A DNA stretch of 64,000 nt from an uncultured Cohaesibacter sp. (GTDB lineage: Bacteria; Pseudomonadota; Alphaproteobacteria; Rhizobiales; Cohaesibacteraceae): contig NZ_OY782763.1 in the NCBI RefSeq assembly GCF_963678225.1, positions 62,001 to 126,000 of the forward strand, given 5' to 3'. The notes under the pieces were generated by a model. The model had not been told where the DNA came from and made no database searches. It was given only the letters and a program-made list of their open reading frames with translations. This document shows positions 7,446 through 17,072 of this stretch, in pieces (the first letter of the stretch is position 1; each line of letters begins with the position of its first letter). Both the position numbers and the translations under genes were made by a program.

Positions 7446-10337
7446 TCACGATTTAGAATCGCGTCGTTCCTTCAGTTCTTTCAAGAACTGACCTGTATAG
7501 CTTTCTTCGCACTTCATGACGTCCTCAGGCGTTCCTTCAATGACGATTTGTCCACCGCCGTCACCACCTTCCGGTCCCAGATCCAGAATCCAATCTGCAG
7601 TCTGGATCACTTCAAGATTATGCTCGATCACTGCAACCGTGTTGCCCTGATTGACCAATTCATGAAGAACTTCGAGCAGCTTGGCCACATCATGGAAATG
7701 CAATCCGGTGGTTGGTTCATCCAGAATATAGAGCGTTCGCCCCGTAGAACGTTTTGAAAGCTCCTTGGCGAGCTTGACCCTTTGCGCCTCGCCCCCAGAA
7801 AGAGTCGTGGCTTGTTGCCCCACTTTCACATAGCCCAAACCGACCCGCTGCAAAGTCACCATCTTGTCACGCACGGCAGGAACAGCCGAGAAGAAGTCGG
7901 CCGCTTCATCGACCGTCATTTCCAGAACGTCAGAAATCGATTTGCCCTTGAACTGCACTTCCAGCGTTTCACGGTTATAGCGATGCCCTTTGCAAACATC
8001 ACATGTTACATAGACATCCGGCAGGAAATGCATCTCGATCTTGATGACGCCGTCGCCCTGACAAGCTTCACAGCGCCCGCCTTTAACGTTGAAGGAAAAG
8101 CGACCGGGCGCATAGCCGCGCGCCTTGGCTTCAGGCAATCCCGCAAACCAGTCGCGGATGGGCGTGAAGGCACCGGTATAGGTGGCCGGGTTTGAGCGCG
8201 GCGTACGCCCGATGGGTGACTGATCGATGTCGATCACCTTGTCGACATGTTCCAACCCTTCAATCCGATCATGCGGGGAGGGCATATCCCGCGCCCGGTT
8301 CAGCTTCATGGCTGCGCTTTTGTAAAGCGTATCGATAAGGAAGGTGGATTTGCCGCCCCCAGAAACACCGGTCACGCACGTAAAAGTGCCAAGAGGAATG
8401 GAAGCCGTTACGTTCTTGAGGTTGTTGCCACGCGCATTGACCACCGTGATCTGCTTCTTCTTGCCCTTGCGGCGACTATGGTCAACGGAAATGGTTTTCG
8501 CACCAGACAAATACTGACCAGTAAGAGACGCCGGATCGGCCATGATTTCAGCGGGCGTACCTTGAGATACGATATGACCACCATGAATGCCGGCGCCAGG
8601 GCCCACATCGACAACGAAGTCGGCTTCCAGCACAGCATCTTCATCATGCTCAACCACGATCACCGTATTGCCCAGATCGCGCAGATGCTTCAACGTTTCA
8701 AGCAGCCGTGCGTTATCGCGCTGATGCAAGCCAATGGATGGCTCATCCAACACATAAAGAACGCCAGTCAAACCAGAGCCAATCTGGGAGGCCAGCCGGA
8801 TGCGCTGGCTTTCTCCGCCAGAGAGCGACCCCGAGCCCCGCGAGAGCGTCAGATATTCAAGGCCAACATCGTTGAGGAACTTCAGCCGCTCGCGAATTTC
8901 TTTAAGGATACGTTCCGCAATCTCGGTCTGCTTTTCAGACAAAGTGGCGGGAAGATCCTGCACCCACTGGGCCGCAGCACGAATGGAAAGGCTCGAAATC
9001 TGCGAGATATGCTTGCCATCCAGCTTGACCGCAAGTGCTTCTGGTTTGAGGCGATGACCATCACAGGCAGAGCAAGCGTGAGCGGACTGATATTTGCCGA
9101 TATCCTCGCGCACCATGCTGCTCTCGGTTTCTCTGAACCGACGCTCAAGATTGGGAATAACACCTTCAAACGGCTTGGTCGTCTTGTAGGATCGCGCCCC
9201 GTCATCATAAACAAAGAGCAGCTTCTCCTTGCCGGTACCATAGAGAATGACTTCCTGCGCCTTGAAGGGCAGTTCGATCCACGGCACCGTAAGTGAAAAG
9301 TCAAAATGCTTGGCCAACGCCTCCAGTGTCTGGCGATAGAAGGGGGACGAGGTCTTGGACCAAGGCGCAATGGCCCCATCCTTGATGCTGCGAGAGGTAT
9401 CGGGGATGACGAGCTCTGGGCTTACCTGAAGCTCACTACCCAAGCCATCACAAACAGGGCAGGCGCCGAAAGGGTTGTTAAAGGAGAAGAGACGCGGTTC
9501 GATCTCCGGAATCGTAAAACCGGAAACAGGACAGGCGAATTTCTCTGAAAAAGTAATCCGCTTCGCTTCGCCATTCTCTTCCTTCTTATCCACCATCTCG
9601 ACAATGGCCAACCCATCGGCCAGTTCCAGAGCCAATTCAAGGGAGTCGGCAAGGCGTTTCTCGATGCCTTCCTTGACCACCATACGGTGGACGACAACCT
9701 CGATATTGTGTTTGAACTTCTTGTCCAGCGTCGGCAAATCACCGTCATCATACATCTGCCCGTCGATCCGGAAGCGCGTGAGCCCGCGCTTGACCAACTC
9801 GGCCAACTCCTTGCGGAACTCGCCCTTGCGCCCACGCACAATGGGCGCCAAGAGCAGGAAGCGCGTTTTCTCGGGCAGCTCCATGACACGGTCCACCATC
9901 TGGCTGACCGTCTGGCTTTCAATCGGCAAGCCTGTCGCCGGACTATAGGGAATACCCACGCGCGCGAACAAAAGGCGCAGATAGTCATAGATCTCTGTTA
10001 CAGTCCCGACCGTCGAGCGCGGGTTACGCGAGGTCGTTTTCTGCTCGATAGAAATGGCAGGCGAAAGACCCTCAATGGAATCCACATCGGGCTTCTGCAT
10101 CATTTCAAGAAACTGCCGCGCATAGGCCGAGAGGGATTCAACATAGCGCCGCTGCCCCTCTGCATAGACGGTATCAAACGCCAGCGAGCTTTTGCCAGAC
10201 CCTGACAGGCCGGTCATCACAACCAGCTGATCGCGCGGAATATCAAGATCAACATTCTTGAGATTATGTTCCCGTGCACCGCGAATCGATATCGCTTTCA
10301 TCGAAGGTGCAACGGACACTTTTTTATCAATCGTCAT
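7446..10337 (-). CDS. uvrA: Excinuclease ABC subunit UvrA
   Basis: Damage-sensing ATPase of nucleotide excision repair; a UvrA dimer loads UvrB at lesions. The 963-residue protein has two ABC ATPase modules, the first with [14 protein letters not shown] near residue 45 and [12 protein letters not shown], the second with [14 protein letters not shown] and [12 protein letters not shown]. The second zinc module (CEACQGDG...CDVCKGH) is complete. The first reads CPVSG...ACPVCDG, so one of its four cysteines is Ser. I chose the ATG at 10335-10337; a longer frame from a TTG at 10382 adds residues unlike the family, and an internal Met before KAISIRG is also possible. It is divergent from ssb, the common bacterial arrangement. 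Confidence 0.97.
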   Translation of the reverse strand: MTIDKKVSVAPSMKAISIRGAREHNLKNVDLDIPRDQLVVMTGLSGSGKSSLAFDTVYAEGQRRYVESLSAYARQFLEMMQKPDVDSIEGLSPAISIEQKTTSRNPRSTVGTVTEIYDYLRLLFARVGIPYSPATGLPIESQTVSQMVDRVMELPEKTRFLLLAPIVRGRKGEFRKELAELVKRGLTRFRIDGQMYDDGDLPTLDKKFKHNIEVVVHRMVVKEGIEKRLADSLELALELADGLAIVEMVDKKEENGEAKRITFSEKFACPVSGFTIPEIEPRLFSFNNPFGACPVCDGLGSELQVSPELVIPDTSRSIKDGAIAPWSKTSSPFYRQTLEALAKHFDFSLTVPWIELPFKAQEVILYGTGKEKLLFVYDDGARSYKTTKPFEGVIPNLERRFRETESSMVREDIGKYQSAHACSACDGHRLKPEALAVKLDGKHISQISSLSIRAAAQWVQDLPATLSEKQTEIAERILKEIRERLKFLNDVGLEYLTLSRGSGSLSGGESQRIRLASQIGSGLTGVLYVLDEPSIGLHQRDNARLLETLKHLRDLGNTVIVVEHDEDAVLEADFVVDVGPGAGIHGGHIVSQGTPAEIMADPASLTGQYLSGAKTISVDHSRRKGKKKQITVVNARGNNLKNVTASIPLGTFTCVTGVSGGGKSTFLIDTLYKSAAMKLNRARDMPSPHDRIEGLEHVDKVIDIDQSPIGRTPRSNPATYTGAFTPIRDWFAGLPEAKARGYAPGRFSFNVKGGRCEACQGDGVIKIEMHFLPDVYVTCDVCKGHRYNRETLEVQFKGKSISDVLEMTVDEAADFFSAVPAVRDKMVTLQRVGLGYVKVGQQATTLSGGEAQRVKLAKELSKRSTGRTLYILDEPTTGLHFHDVAKLLEVLHELVNQGNTVAVIEHNLEVIQTADWILDLGPEGGDGGGQIVIEGTPEDVMKCEESYTGQFLKELKERRDSKS

Positions 10338-10723
10338 GTCAAACAGTCTTTCTATCAGCGCGAAGCAGGCGTCTGGTTTCAACCCGACTATGCTTTACGA
10401 TGCATAGAGAGCCAGAGATCACAGCTCCCTTTGCAACGGGTCACATTTTTCTCCCGATGCAATATCGGTTTATAAAAATCAAGGCAATGGCCAATTTTGA
10501 TTGCGTCCAATCAGGACCATGTTAGGCGCAGGGCTTTTATTTGTACCTGATTTGTTCTATGTTGTGAACCTATTCATTGCAACACGACTATGCAAATTGC
10601 GCATGAACCAAAGGATGGGGATTGCGCCAAAGCCCATATGGAAGTCAGCAGCGAAGCCGCATATGCTGTGCCAAAACCCTGATCGGATCATCAGGACACA
10701 GCAAAGAAACAAAGGACAAAGCA
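10338..10723. other. uvrA-ssb divergent intergenic region
   Basis: 386 bp between divergent uvrA and ssb, so promoters for both genes must be here. I searched by eye for the alphaproteobacterial SOS box, a direct repeat GTTC-N7-GTTC, and did not find it. A GTTC-N8-GAAC inverted repeat exists near 10555-10570, but that is not the LexA consensus. A CATATG repeat flanks the ssb leader near 10638-10665. No small gene is convincing. Confidence 0.5.
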
Positions 10724-11260
10724 ATGGCCGGTAGCGTAAACAAAGTCATTCTGGTTGGCAATCTGGGAGCAGATCCCGATATTCGCAGAACTCAGGATGG
10801 CCGCCCGATCTGCAACCTGTCTGTCGCCACTTCCGAAAGCTGGAAAGATCGCAATTCTGGCGAACGGCGCGAACGGACCGAATGGCACCGCGTGGTCATT
10901 TTCAATGAGGGCCTGTGTCGGATCGCCGAGCAGTATCTCAGAAAAGGCTCCAAAGTCTATCTGGAAGGCCAGCTGCAGACGCGCAAATGGCAAGACCAGA
11001 GCGGACAGGATCGATATTCCACCGAAGTCGTCTTGCAGGGCTTCAATGGCAACCTCACCATGCTGGATAACCGCGGCGAAGGCGGCGGTGGTGGCGGATT
11101 TGGCGGCGGCCAGTCCGGTGGCGATTTCGGCGGCCCTGGTGGCGGTGGCTATGGTGGCGGAAACCCGGGCGGCTTCGGCGGCGGCGGGCAGGGCCCTTCA
11201 GGCGGAGGACAGCCATCTGGTGGCTTCCGCGACGAAATGGACGACGATATTCCGTTCTGA
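10724..11260 (+). CDS. ssb: Single-stranded DNA-binding protein
   Basis: Tetrameric protein that coats single-stranded DNA in replication, recombination and repair. The 178-residue protein has an OB-fold domain (about 1-110, opening [12 protein letters not shown]), a glycine-rich linker (about 117-165), and the acidic tip DDDIPF that docks partner proteins. The ATG at 10724 has AAAGGA 7 bases upstream; an in-frame TTG farther upstream would add an unrelated leader and is rejected. It is divergent from uvrA and ends in a strong terminator. Confidence 0.97.
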   Translation: MAGSVNKVILVGNLGADPDIRRTQDGRPICNLSVATSESWKDRNSGERRERTEWHRVVIFNEGLCRIAEQYLRKGSKVYLEGQLQTRKWQDQSGQDRYSTEVVLQGFNGNLTMLDNRGEGGGGGGFGGGQSGGDFGGPGGGGYGGGNPGGFGGGGQGPSGGGQPSGGFRDEMDDDIPF

Positions 11261-11287
11261 TGCGTATTCCATCATCGACAAAGAATC

Positions 11288-11314
11288 AAAAACCCGGCTC
11301 AATGCCGGGTTTTT
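11288..11314 (+). terminator. Rho-independent terminator of ssb
   Basis: An 11 bp stem, AAAAACCCGGC with GCCGGGTTTTT, around a 5-base loop TCAAT, with the T-run inside and after the stem. It lies 28 bases after the ssb stop. The A-tract on the other side could also let it act on the convergent transporter gene. Confidence 0.9.
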
Positions 11315-11381
11315 CTGTTTCAGATCTAGCTCTTGTAGCCAACCGTCACTACGCATGACGGTTCAAAGGGCCCCGCGCAAT

Positions 11382-12374
11382 TCAATGCGATGAAGTCAAC
11401 TGAGCTTCGACCGATTTGTGGTCTACATAAGACTGCGCTTCAATATAGACGCGATGGACCTGCGGCACACGCTCGCGAATGTGACGCTCAAGATCTGCAA
11501 TCACAGTCTCTAGCTGCCCCACAATCATGTCATTGCGGAAATCGAGACTAAGCGCGAGCAGGATTTCGTTTGGTCCGCGATGCATAGTGCGCAATTCATT
11601 GACCATGGTCACTGCCGGATGCGCATTGACGATTGCGGCGATCTCGGCCTCACTCTCGGTTGATGCGGCTTCCCCGATCAACAGGCTCTTCGTTTCATAA
11701 GCCAACAATATCGCAGTCATGCCAAGAATAAGGCCGATAACAATAGAGGCCGCCCCATCCATCCAGGGAAGCTCAAGATAATGGGAAAGGCCAATGCCAA
11801 CAGCCGCGACAATCAGGCCGAGCATGGCTGCACTGTCTTCAAACAGCACTGTAAAGACCGTAGGATCTTTGGAATCGGCAACCGCCTGAAAATAACTCCG
11901 TTTGCCCTTCGTATTGCGAAACTCGCGCAAGGCTACAAACCACGCCCACCCTTCAAAACAGAAGGCGACTCCCAATACGATGAAGTTGATTGTCGGGTCT
12001 CCGATGGGTTCTGGATGCAGCACTTTTTCAATGCCCTCATAAAGAGACAATCCGGCACCTACGGCAAAAATGAGCAGCGCAACAACGAAGGCCCAGAAAT
12101 ACAATTCTGCACCATAGCCGAAAGGATGCTTGATATCGGCAGGTCTGCCCGAGCGCCTTATACCATAGAGTAACAATCCCTGATTACCGGTATCGACAAG
12201 GCTATGGATGCCTTCCGACAGCATTGCGGATGATCCTGTAATTGTAGCTGCGACGAATTTCGTAATTGAAATCAACGTATTGCCAGCCAATGCTGCATAT
12301 ATGACTTTCTTTGAACCGTGAGATGCCACGTTTTTTCTCCCAACGAGGGTATCTAGAAGCAAATTGTCGCTCAT
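11382..12374 (-). CDS. Cation diffusion facilitator family transporter
   Basis: Inner-membrane antiporter of the CDF family, which exports divalent metals such as Zn, Fe, Mn or Co against protons. The 330-residue protein has the usual six-span core. The segment SSAMLSEGIHSLVDTGNQ near residues 45-62 aligns with the span II region, where classical members have HxxxD; here the first ligand is Ser and the rest reads EGIHSLVD. HPFGYG near 80 is also family-typical. The C-terminal cytoplasmic domain begins near 240. Metal specificity cannot be read. The ATG at 12372-12374 is chosen because the longer frame from 12512 overlaps the divergent promoter and efflux gene. Confidence 0.9.
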   Translation of the reverse strand: MSDNLLLDTLVGRKNVASHGSKKVIYAALAGNTLISITKFVAATITGSSAMLSEGIHSLVDTGNQGLLLYGIRRSGRPADIKHPFGYGAELYFWAFVVALLIFAVGAGLSLYEGIEKVLHPEPIGDPTINFIVLGVAFCFEGWAWFVALREFRNTKGKRSYFQAVADSKDPTVFTVLFEDSAAMLGLIVAAVGIGLSHYLELPWMDGAASIVIGLILGMTAILLAYETKSLLIGEAASTESEAEIAAIVNAHPAVTMVNELRTMHRGPNEILLALSLDFRNDMIVGQLETVIADLERHIRERVPQVHRVYIEAQSYVDHKSVEAQLTSSH

Positions 12375-12428
12375 TCTTCTACCGGATAGACCTGAGTATG
12401 AAAATAGACAAAAACTGGAGATGAGGCT

Positions 12429-12478
12429 TTGACAATGTAATTGTTTTCTTATATTCGTAATTACTAATATACGTAATT
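12429..12478 (+). promoter_or_regulatory. Promoter and candidate operator of the RND efflux operon
   Basis: TTGACA at 12429-12434 is a perfect -35 hexamer; TATATT at 12450-12455 is a -10 candidate with a short 15-base spacer. GTAATT occurs at 12437, 12457 and 12473, and AATTAC (12459-12464) with GTAATT (12473-12478) forms an inverted repeat just downstream of the -10. This is what a repressor site of TetR or MarR type would look like, but no such regulator gene lies beside the operon. The motifs are seen; the role is inference. Confidence 0.5.
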
Positions 12479-12499
12479 TGACAGCAGGAGAGAGTTTCC

Positions 12500-13513
12500 A
12501 TGCGCAAGGCACTCCAAAAACGAGGCACTTTTCTTTCAGCCTGTTTGTTCGCTCTGACCCTCGCAGGCTATGCGACTACCGCGAACAGCTTCACGGTCCA
12601 GCAAACATCCATTGAAGACAAAAAGGCGGTTTTTGCCACCGTGCAGAGCACTGATTCCCTCTCGGCCCGCGTGCGAACCTCCGGCACCGTAGAGGAACTG
12701 AACGTCACCGAAGGCAGCTATGTTGAGGCCGGCGAAACCATTGCCATGGTGCGCGACCCCAAACTGAGCCTTCAGGTCGAAGCCCTTGATGCCCAGATCA
12801 ATGCAGCGCAGCGACAGGTTGCCAACCTCAAGACCGAACTGGACAGGGCCCAACAGCTTTTCGAACGCGGTTCTACCACGAAAGCGCGGCTTGATTCTGC
12901 AAACACACAATTTGATGTCGCCCAGAGCAATCTCGAAGCAGCGAAAGCACAAAAAGCCGTCGTTGTTCGCCAGATGGAAGAGGGGGCCGTTTTGGCGCCC
13001 CAGGCTGGCCGCGTGCTAGAAGTGCCCATCACGGTTGGTGCCGTGGTGATGACCGGCGAATCCCTCGCCACTATCGCCAAGGACAACTACATCCTGCGCA
13101 TGGCTCTGCCAGAACGCCACGCCCAATTCCTCAAGAAGGGCGACCCAATCGAACTGGCTGGTCGAGGTGTAGAGTGCGATTCTTCCTGCCTGCAAACCGG
13201 CGAGATCGTCAAGGTATATCCGGAAATCTCGGATGGGCGGGTTCTTGCCGATGCCAGTGTTGAAGGTCTGGGTGACTATTTTGTTGGCGAACGGATTCAG
13301 GTTCGCGTCGGAGCGGGTAGCCGCATGGCGTATCTTGTGCCGCGAGATCTGGTCTTCACCCGTTCAGGCATCGATTTTGTGCGTGCCAAGGGCATAGATG
13401 GCCAACCGACAGAAATCGCGGTGCAGGTGGGCCAACCCTATAATCAGAATGGCAAGAACATGATTGAAATTCTGACCGGCGTTGCTGTCGGTGACGAACT
13501 CATTCAGCCATAA
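12500..13513 (+). CDS. RND efflux periplasmic adaptor (membrane fusion protein)
   Basis: Adaptor that links an inner-membrane RND pump to an outer-membrane channel. The 337-residue protein has an N-terminal signal sequence (about 1-30), a biotinyl-lipoyl half (GTVEELNVTEGSYVEAGETI), a coiled-coil hairpin (about 95-155, rich in Ala, Gln and Glu), the second lipoyl half (APQAGRVLEVPITVGAVV), and a beta-barrel and membrane-proximal C-terminus. GGAGAG precedes the ATG. The pump gene starts 18 bases after the stop. No outer-membrane channel gene is nearby, so a TolC-like protein encoded elsewhere is presumably shared. Confidence 0.93.
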   Translation: MRKALQKRGTFLSACLFALTLAGYATTANSFTVQQTSIEDKKAVFATVQSTDSLSARVRTSGTVEELNVTEGSYVEAGETIAMVRDPKLSLQVEALDAQINAAQRQVANLKTELDRAQQLFERGSTTKARLDSANTQFDVAQSNLEAAKAQKAVVVRQMEEGAVLAPQAGRVLEVPITVGAVVMTGESLATIAKDNYILRMALPERHAQFLKKGDPIELAGRGVECDSSCLQTGEIVKVYPEISDGRVLADASVEGLGDYFVGERIQVRVGAGSRMAYLVPRDLVFTRSGIDFVRAKGIDGQPTEIAVQVGQPYNQNGKNMIEILTGVAVGDELIQP

Positions 13514-13531
13514 AGGGACGAAAGTCATAAA

Positions 13532-16500
13532 ATGAGTAAGAAATCCCATGCTCTTGGCATTTCGGGCAACCTGGCCAAGAATTTTATCACGTCGCCCCTG
13601 ACGCCCTTGATGCTGATAACGGCCTTTGCGCTTGGCCTCATAGCCCTGATGATGCTGCCTCGCGAGGAAGAGCCCCAAATTTCAGTACCGATGGTTGATA
13701 TTCAGGTCTCCGCGAATGGCCTCAAGGCAGAAGATGCCGTCAAGCTCATAACCGAGCCGCTAGAAACCATTATCAAGAGCATCAATGGCATAGACCATGT
13801 CTATTCCAACACCTATGACGATCGCGTCGTCGTAACGGCCCGTTTCCTTGTGGGGACGGATTCAGATGCTGCCGTTCTCAGGGTGCACGACAAAATCCGC
13901 GCCAATCTGGACCGGATGCCAGTGGGCATATCCGAACCCCTTATCGTTGGGCGTGGCATTGATGACGTCGCCATCACGGTGCTCACTCTGTCTCCCGAGC
14001 CATCGGTTGCCGACAAATGGAACGACACCGCCCTTTATGACATCGCGGACGAATTGCGCGTAGAACTGGCCAAGCTCGACAATATCGGCCTGACCTATAT
14101 CGTCGGCGGCCAGACCAACCAGATCCGTGTAGAGCCGGACCCGGAAAAACTGGCTCTTTATGGCGTCACCCTGCAACAGTTGGTTGGCAAGGTGCAGGCT
14201 GCCAATAAATCCTTCACGGCTAGCTCCGTACGTGAAGCGGGCAAAACCGTGCCTGTTGCCGTTGGTCAGACCCTTGATGGCATGCCCGATATCGGCCTTT
14301 TGCTCCTCACCACGCTTGATGGACGCCCGGTCTACGTCAAGGATGTAGCCACCATCGTGGTTGGAGGCAGTCAGGATGACCATCGTGTCTGGAACCTGAC
14401 GCCAAAAGAAGGGGGCGGTTTCAACAGATTGCCCGCTGTTGAGCTGGCCATTGCCAAGCGCAAGGGGGCCAACGCCGTTGTCATCGCGCATTCCATTCTG
14501 GATCGCGTCGAACAGCTCAAAGGGGAAATCATCCCTCAGGGCATTCAGGTGGACGTAACACGAGACTATGGTGAAACGGCCAACGAAAAAGCCAACGAGC
14601 TACTCTATCATCTGGGGCTGGCGACCGTATCCATCGTTATTCTTGTGGGGCTCGCCATTGGCGTTCGCGAGGGTATCGTTGTGTTGATCGTCATCCCGAC
14701 AACCATCCTTCTGACACTCGCCGCGGCCTATCTGATGGGCTACACGATCAACCGCGTGTCCCTGTTCGCGCTGATCTTCGCCATCGGTATCCTCGTGGAT
14801 GATGCTATCGTGATGATTGAGAATATTTCGCGACACTGGGCCATGAAGGATGATCGATCCAAAATTCAGGCAGCCATCGAAGGCGTAGCCGAGGTGGGCA
14901 ACCCGACTGTTATTGCCACGCTGACTGTTGTGGCAGCACTTCTGCCAATGATGTTTGTATCCGGCATGATGGGCCCCTATATGAGTCCGATTCCGGCCGT
15001 TGCCTCTGCCGCAATGGTGCTGTCCTTCTTCGTTGCTGTCATGCTGACCCCATGGCTGATGAACCTCATCGGCAAACCGGGCCATAGCGAAGCTGAGGAC
15101 GGTGGCGTGTTGGGCCGCATCTATCGCTCCTTTGCCAGACCCGTACTCCACGGACGCAGCCACGCCTGGGCCTTCCTGCTGATCGTCGGCTTTGCCACCA
15201 TCGGCTCCACCATGCTGATCTATACCAAGCATGTAACCGTGAAGCTCTTGCCCTTTGACAACAAGTCGGAAATGCAGCTCATTGCAGATCTGCCCGAGGG
15301 TTCTTCCATGGAAGATACCGACCGGCTTCTGCTGGCGGCAGCCCACAAACTGGAGGGCGTTGAAGAAATCAAGTCCATCCAGTCTCACGCGGGCACAGCG
15401 GCTCCGTTTGGCTTCAATGGCCTCGTGCGGCACTATTTCTTCCGCTCCAATCCGGAAATGGGCGATCTGCAGATCAACCTGTCCGGCAAGGCGGATAGAA
15501 GCCGCACAAGCCATGAGATCGCCCTTGAAGTGCGTGACCTGATCAAGGATCTGCCAGCCCCTGAAGGCACCGTACTGAAGGTAGTGGAAGTGCCGCCCGG
15601 ACCGCCGGTTCTCTCGACGCTTCTTGCCGAGATCTACGGGCCCGATCCGGAAACCCGTCGCGCCGTGGCAACCGAAGTTCGCAAACTGTTTGAGGAAGTC
15701 CCGTTCATTGTCGATGTCGACGATAGCTTCGGCACACCGACGACACGGGCACGCCTACGCATCGATCAGGATAATCTGGAATATCACAATGTCTCACAAG
15801 GCGATGTGTACAACACCATCTCCTATTATCTAAACGGCCAGGTGGTCGGCTATTCCCATAAGGGCGGCGGACGTCGACCGGTTGAGATCGCCGTGAAACC
15901 GGACAAATCCGACCTCACTATTTCCGAACGGCTCCTGACCATTCCGGTGCCGCAGAACTCCATTCCCGACGAACGCGGCGTGGTGGAACTTGGTGACGTG
16001 ATCCGCATTGATCGCGAGCAGGCAAGTTTCCCGATCTATCGCCACAATGGACGCCCGAACGAAATGGTTCAGGCAGACCTTGCGGGTGACTTCGAGGCGC
16101 CAATTTACGGCATGCTGGCTGTACAGGACAAAATTGACGCCCATGACTGGGGTGATCTGCCAAAGCCAAAGATCATTCTGCACGGGCAACCTGAGGATGA
16201 TTCAGAGGTCGCTCTTTTGTGGGACGGCGAATGGGAAGTCACGTGGGTCACCTTCCGTGACATGGGGGCTGCCTTTGGCATCGCCATCCTTGCCATCTAT
16301 GCCCTTGTGGTTGCGCAGTTCCACTCATTCCGCGTGCCGCTGGTGGTCTTGACGCCAATCCCGCTGACACTCATCGGCATCATGATCGGTCACTGGATCT
16401 TCCATGCGCCATTCTCGGCCACCTCGATGATTGGTTTCATTGCGCTTGCCGGTATCATCGTCAGGAACTCGATCCTGCTGGTTGATTTCGTTGGCCATGA

Positions 16501-16738
16501 AAAGGGCTCCGGCCGACCGCTCGAGGAAGTCCTTCTGGAAGCGGGCTCCATCCGCTTCAAACCCATCATGCTCACGGCGCTTGCCGCGATGATTGGTGCA
16601 GTGGTCATTCTCGCAGACCCGATCTTCCAGGGCCTCGCCATTTCGCTTCTGTTCGGCTTGGCGTCCTCAACCCTGCTGACAGTGCTGGTGATCCCGGCCA
16701 TCTATATCGCCCTCAAAGGGACTGATCGGCCGGTCTAG
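13532..16738 (+). CDS. RND efflux transporter permease
   Basis: Proton-driven inner-membrane pump of the hydrophobe/amphiphile efflux (AcrB-like) group. The 1068-residue protein has the duplicated RND layout: one span at the N-terminus, a large periplasmic loop, a block of spans from about residue 365, and the repeat in the second half. The segment GILVDDAIVMIENISRHW near residues 425-440 holds the paired Asp of the proton relay in span 4. The second half ends with LFGLASSTLLTVLVIPAIY. Substrates cannot be told from the sequence. It follows the adaptor gene in an operon and is closed by a terminator. Confidence 0.95.
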   Translation: MSKKSHALGISGNLAKNFITSPLTPLMLITAFALGLIALMMLPREEEPQISVPMVDIQVSANGLKAEDAVKLITEPLETIIKSINGIDHVYSNTYDDRVVVTARFLVGTDSDAAVLRVHDKIRANLDRMPVGISEPLIVGRGIDDVAITVLTLSPEPSVADKWNDTALYDIADELRVELAKLDNIGLTYIVGGQTNQIRVEPDPEKLALYGVTLQQLVGKVQAANKSFTASSVREAGKTVPVAVGQTLDGMPDIGLLLLTTLDGRPVYVKDVATIVVGGSQDDHRVWNLTPKEGGGFNRLPAVELAIAKRKGANAVVIAHSILDRVEQLKGEIIPQGIQVDVTRDYGETANEKANELLYHLGLATVSIVILVGLAIGVREGIVVLIVIPTTILLTLAAAYLMGYTINRVSLFALIFAIGILVDDAIVMIENISRHWAMKDDRSKIQAAIEGVAEVGNPTVIATLTVVAALLPMMFVSGMMGPYMSPIPAVASAAMVLSFFVAVMLTPWLMNLIGKPGHSEAEDGGVLGRIYRSFARPVLHGRSHAWAFLLIVGFATIGSTMLIYTKHVTVKLLPFDNKSEMQLIADLPEGSSMEDTDRLLLAAAHKLEGVEEIKSIQSHAGTAAPFGFNGLVRHYFFRSNPEMGDLQINLSGKADRSRTSHEIALEVRDLIKDLPAPEGTVLKVVEVPPGPPVLSTLLAEIYGPDPETRRAVATEVRKLFEEVPFIVDVDDSFGTPTTRARLRIDQDNLEYHNVSQGDVYNTISYYLNGQVVGYSHKGGGRRPVEIAVKPDKSDLTISERLLTIPVPQNSIPDERGVVELGDVIRIDREQASFPIYRHNGRPNEMVQADLAGDFEAPIYGMLAVQDKIDAHDWGDLPKPKIILHGQPEDDSEVALLWDGEWEVTWVTFRDMGAAFGIAILAIYALVVAQFHSFRVPLVVLTPIPLTLIGIMIGHWIFHAPFSATSMIGFIALAGIIVRNSILLVDFVGHEKGSGRPLEEVLLEAGSIRFKPIMLTALAAMIGAVVILADPIFQGLAISLLFGLASSTLLTVLVIPAIYIALKGTDRPV

Positions 16739-16765
16739 CGAGAAGAAAGAGCACACAAACAAAAG

Positions 16766-16795
16766 AAAAGCCCGGCACATCCTGTCGGGCTTTTT
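16766..16795 (+). terminator. Terminator of the RND efflux operon
   Basis: Stem AAAAGCCCGGCA with TGTCGGGCTTTT (one G-U pair), loop CATCC, T-run to 16795. It begins 27 bases after the stop of the permease gene. Confidence 0.88.
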
Positions 16796-16864
16796 GTTGA
16801 GACATTTTATACTGACGAACAAGTTTCAGCTATGCGGACATTGATGGCATTCAACTAGCCAGCA

Positions 16865-16975
16865 GCCAAAAGACTGATTAAAGACCGAACAATCGACAAC
16901 AACAGCAACAGGCCCCATACTGCTCTTGATGGGCTAACCCCAATCGAGTTTGCAAATAGGTGCAGACAAGAATAA
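16865..16975 (+). pseudogene. Remnant of an IS3-family transposase (orfB C-terminus)
   Basis: The frame 16865-16975 reads about 36 codons ending in TAA and includes NRPHTALDGLTPIEFANR. This is the well-known C-terminal end of IS3-type DDE transposases (RPHsaLggLTPaEFa). A TAG lies in frame just upstream (about 16856) and nothing further upstream belongs to the transposase, so only the tail is left. The bases after the stop, to about 17025 with ACCGGCAAATTAAGG..GATCA, look like the right end of such an element, although the inverted repeat cannot be confirmed without its partner. It marks an old insertion next to the FRG gene. Confidence 0.82.
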
Positions 16976-17072
16976 AATAGGAACAGAGCTAACTTTTAGA
17001 CCGGCAAATTAAGGAGAGAAGATCAGTGTATTAAGCCGACTTTCCATTACGTATTGCCAGCTAGGGTGAAAA

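Noticed and set aside
10338-10723. A possible SOS (LexA) box between uvrA and ssb.
   Set aside because: No GTTC-N7-GTTC direct repeat was found; only an inverted GTTC-N8-GAAC, which is not the alphaproteobacterial consensus.
14600-15514. A 304-codon minus-strand frame inside the RND permease gene.
   Set aside because: Shadow of the RND permease; composition is His/Gln/Gly-rich without family resemblance.
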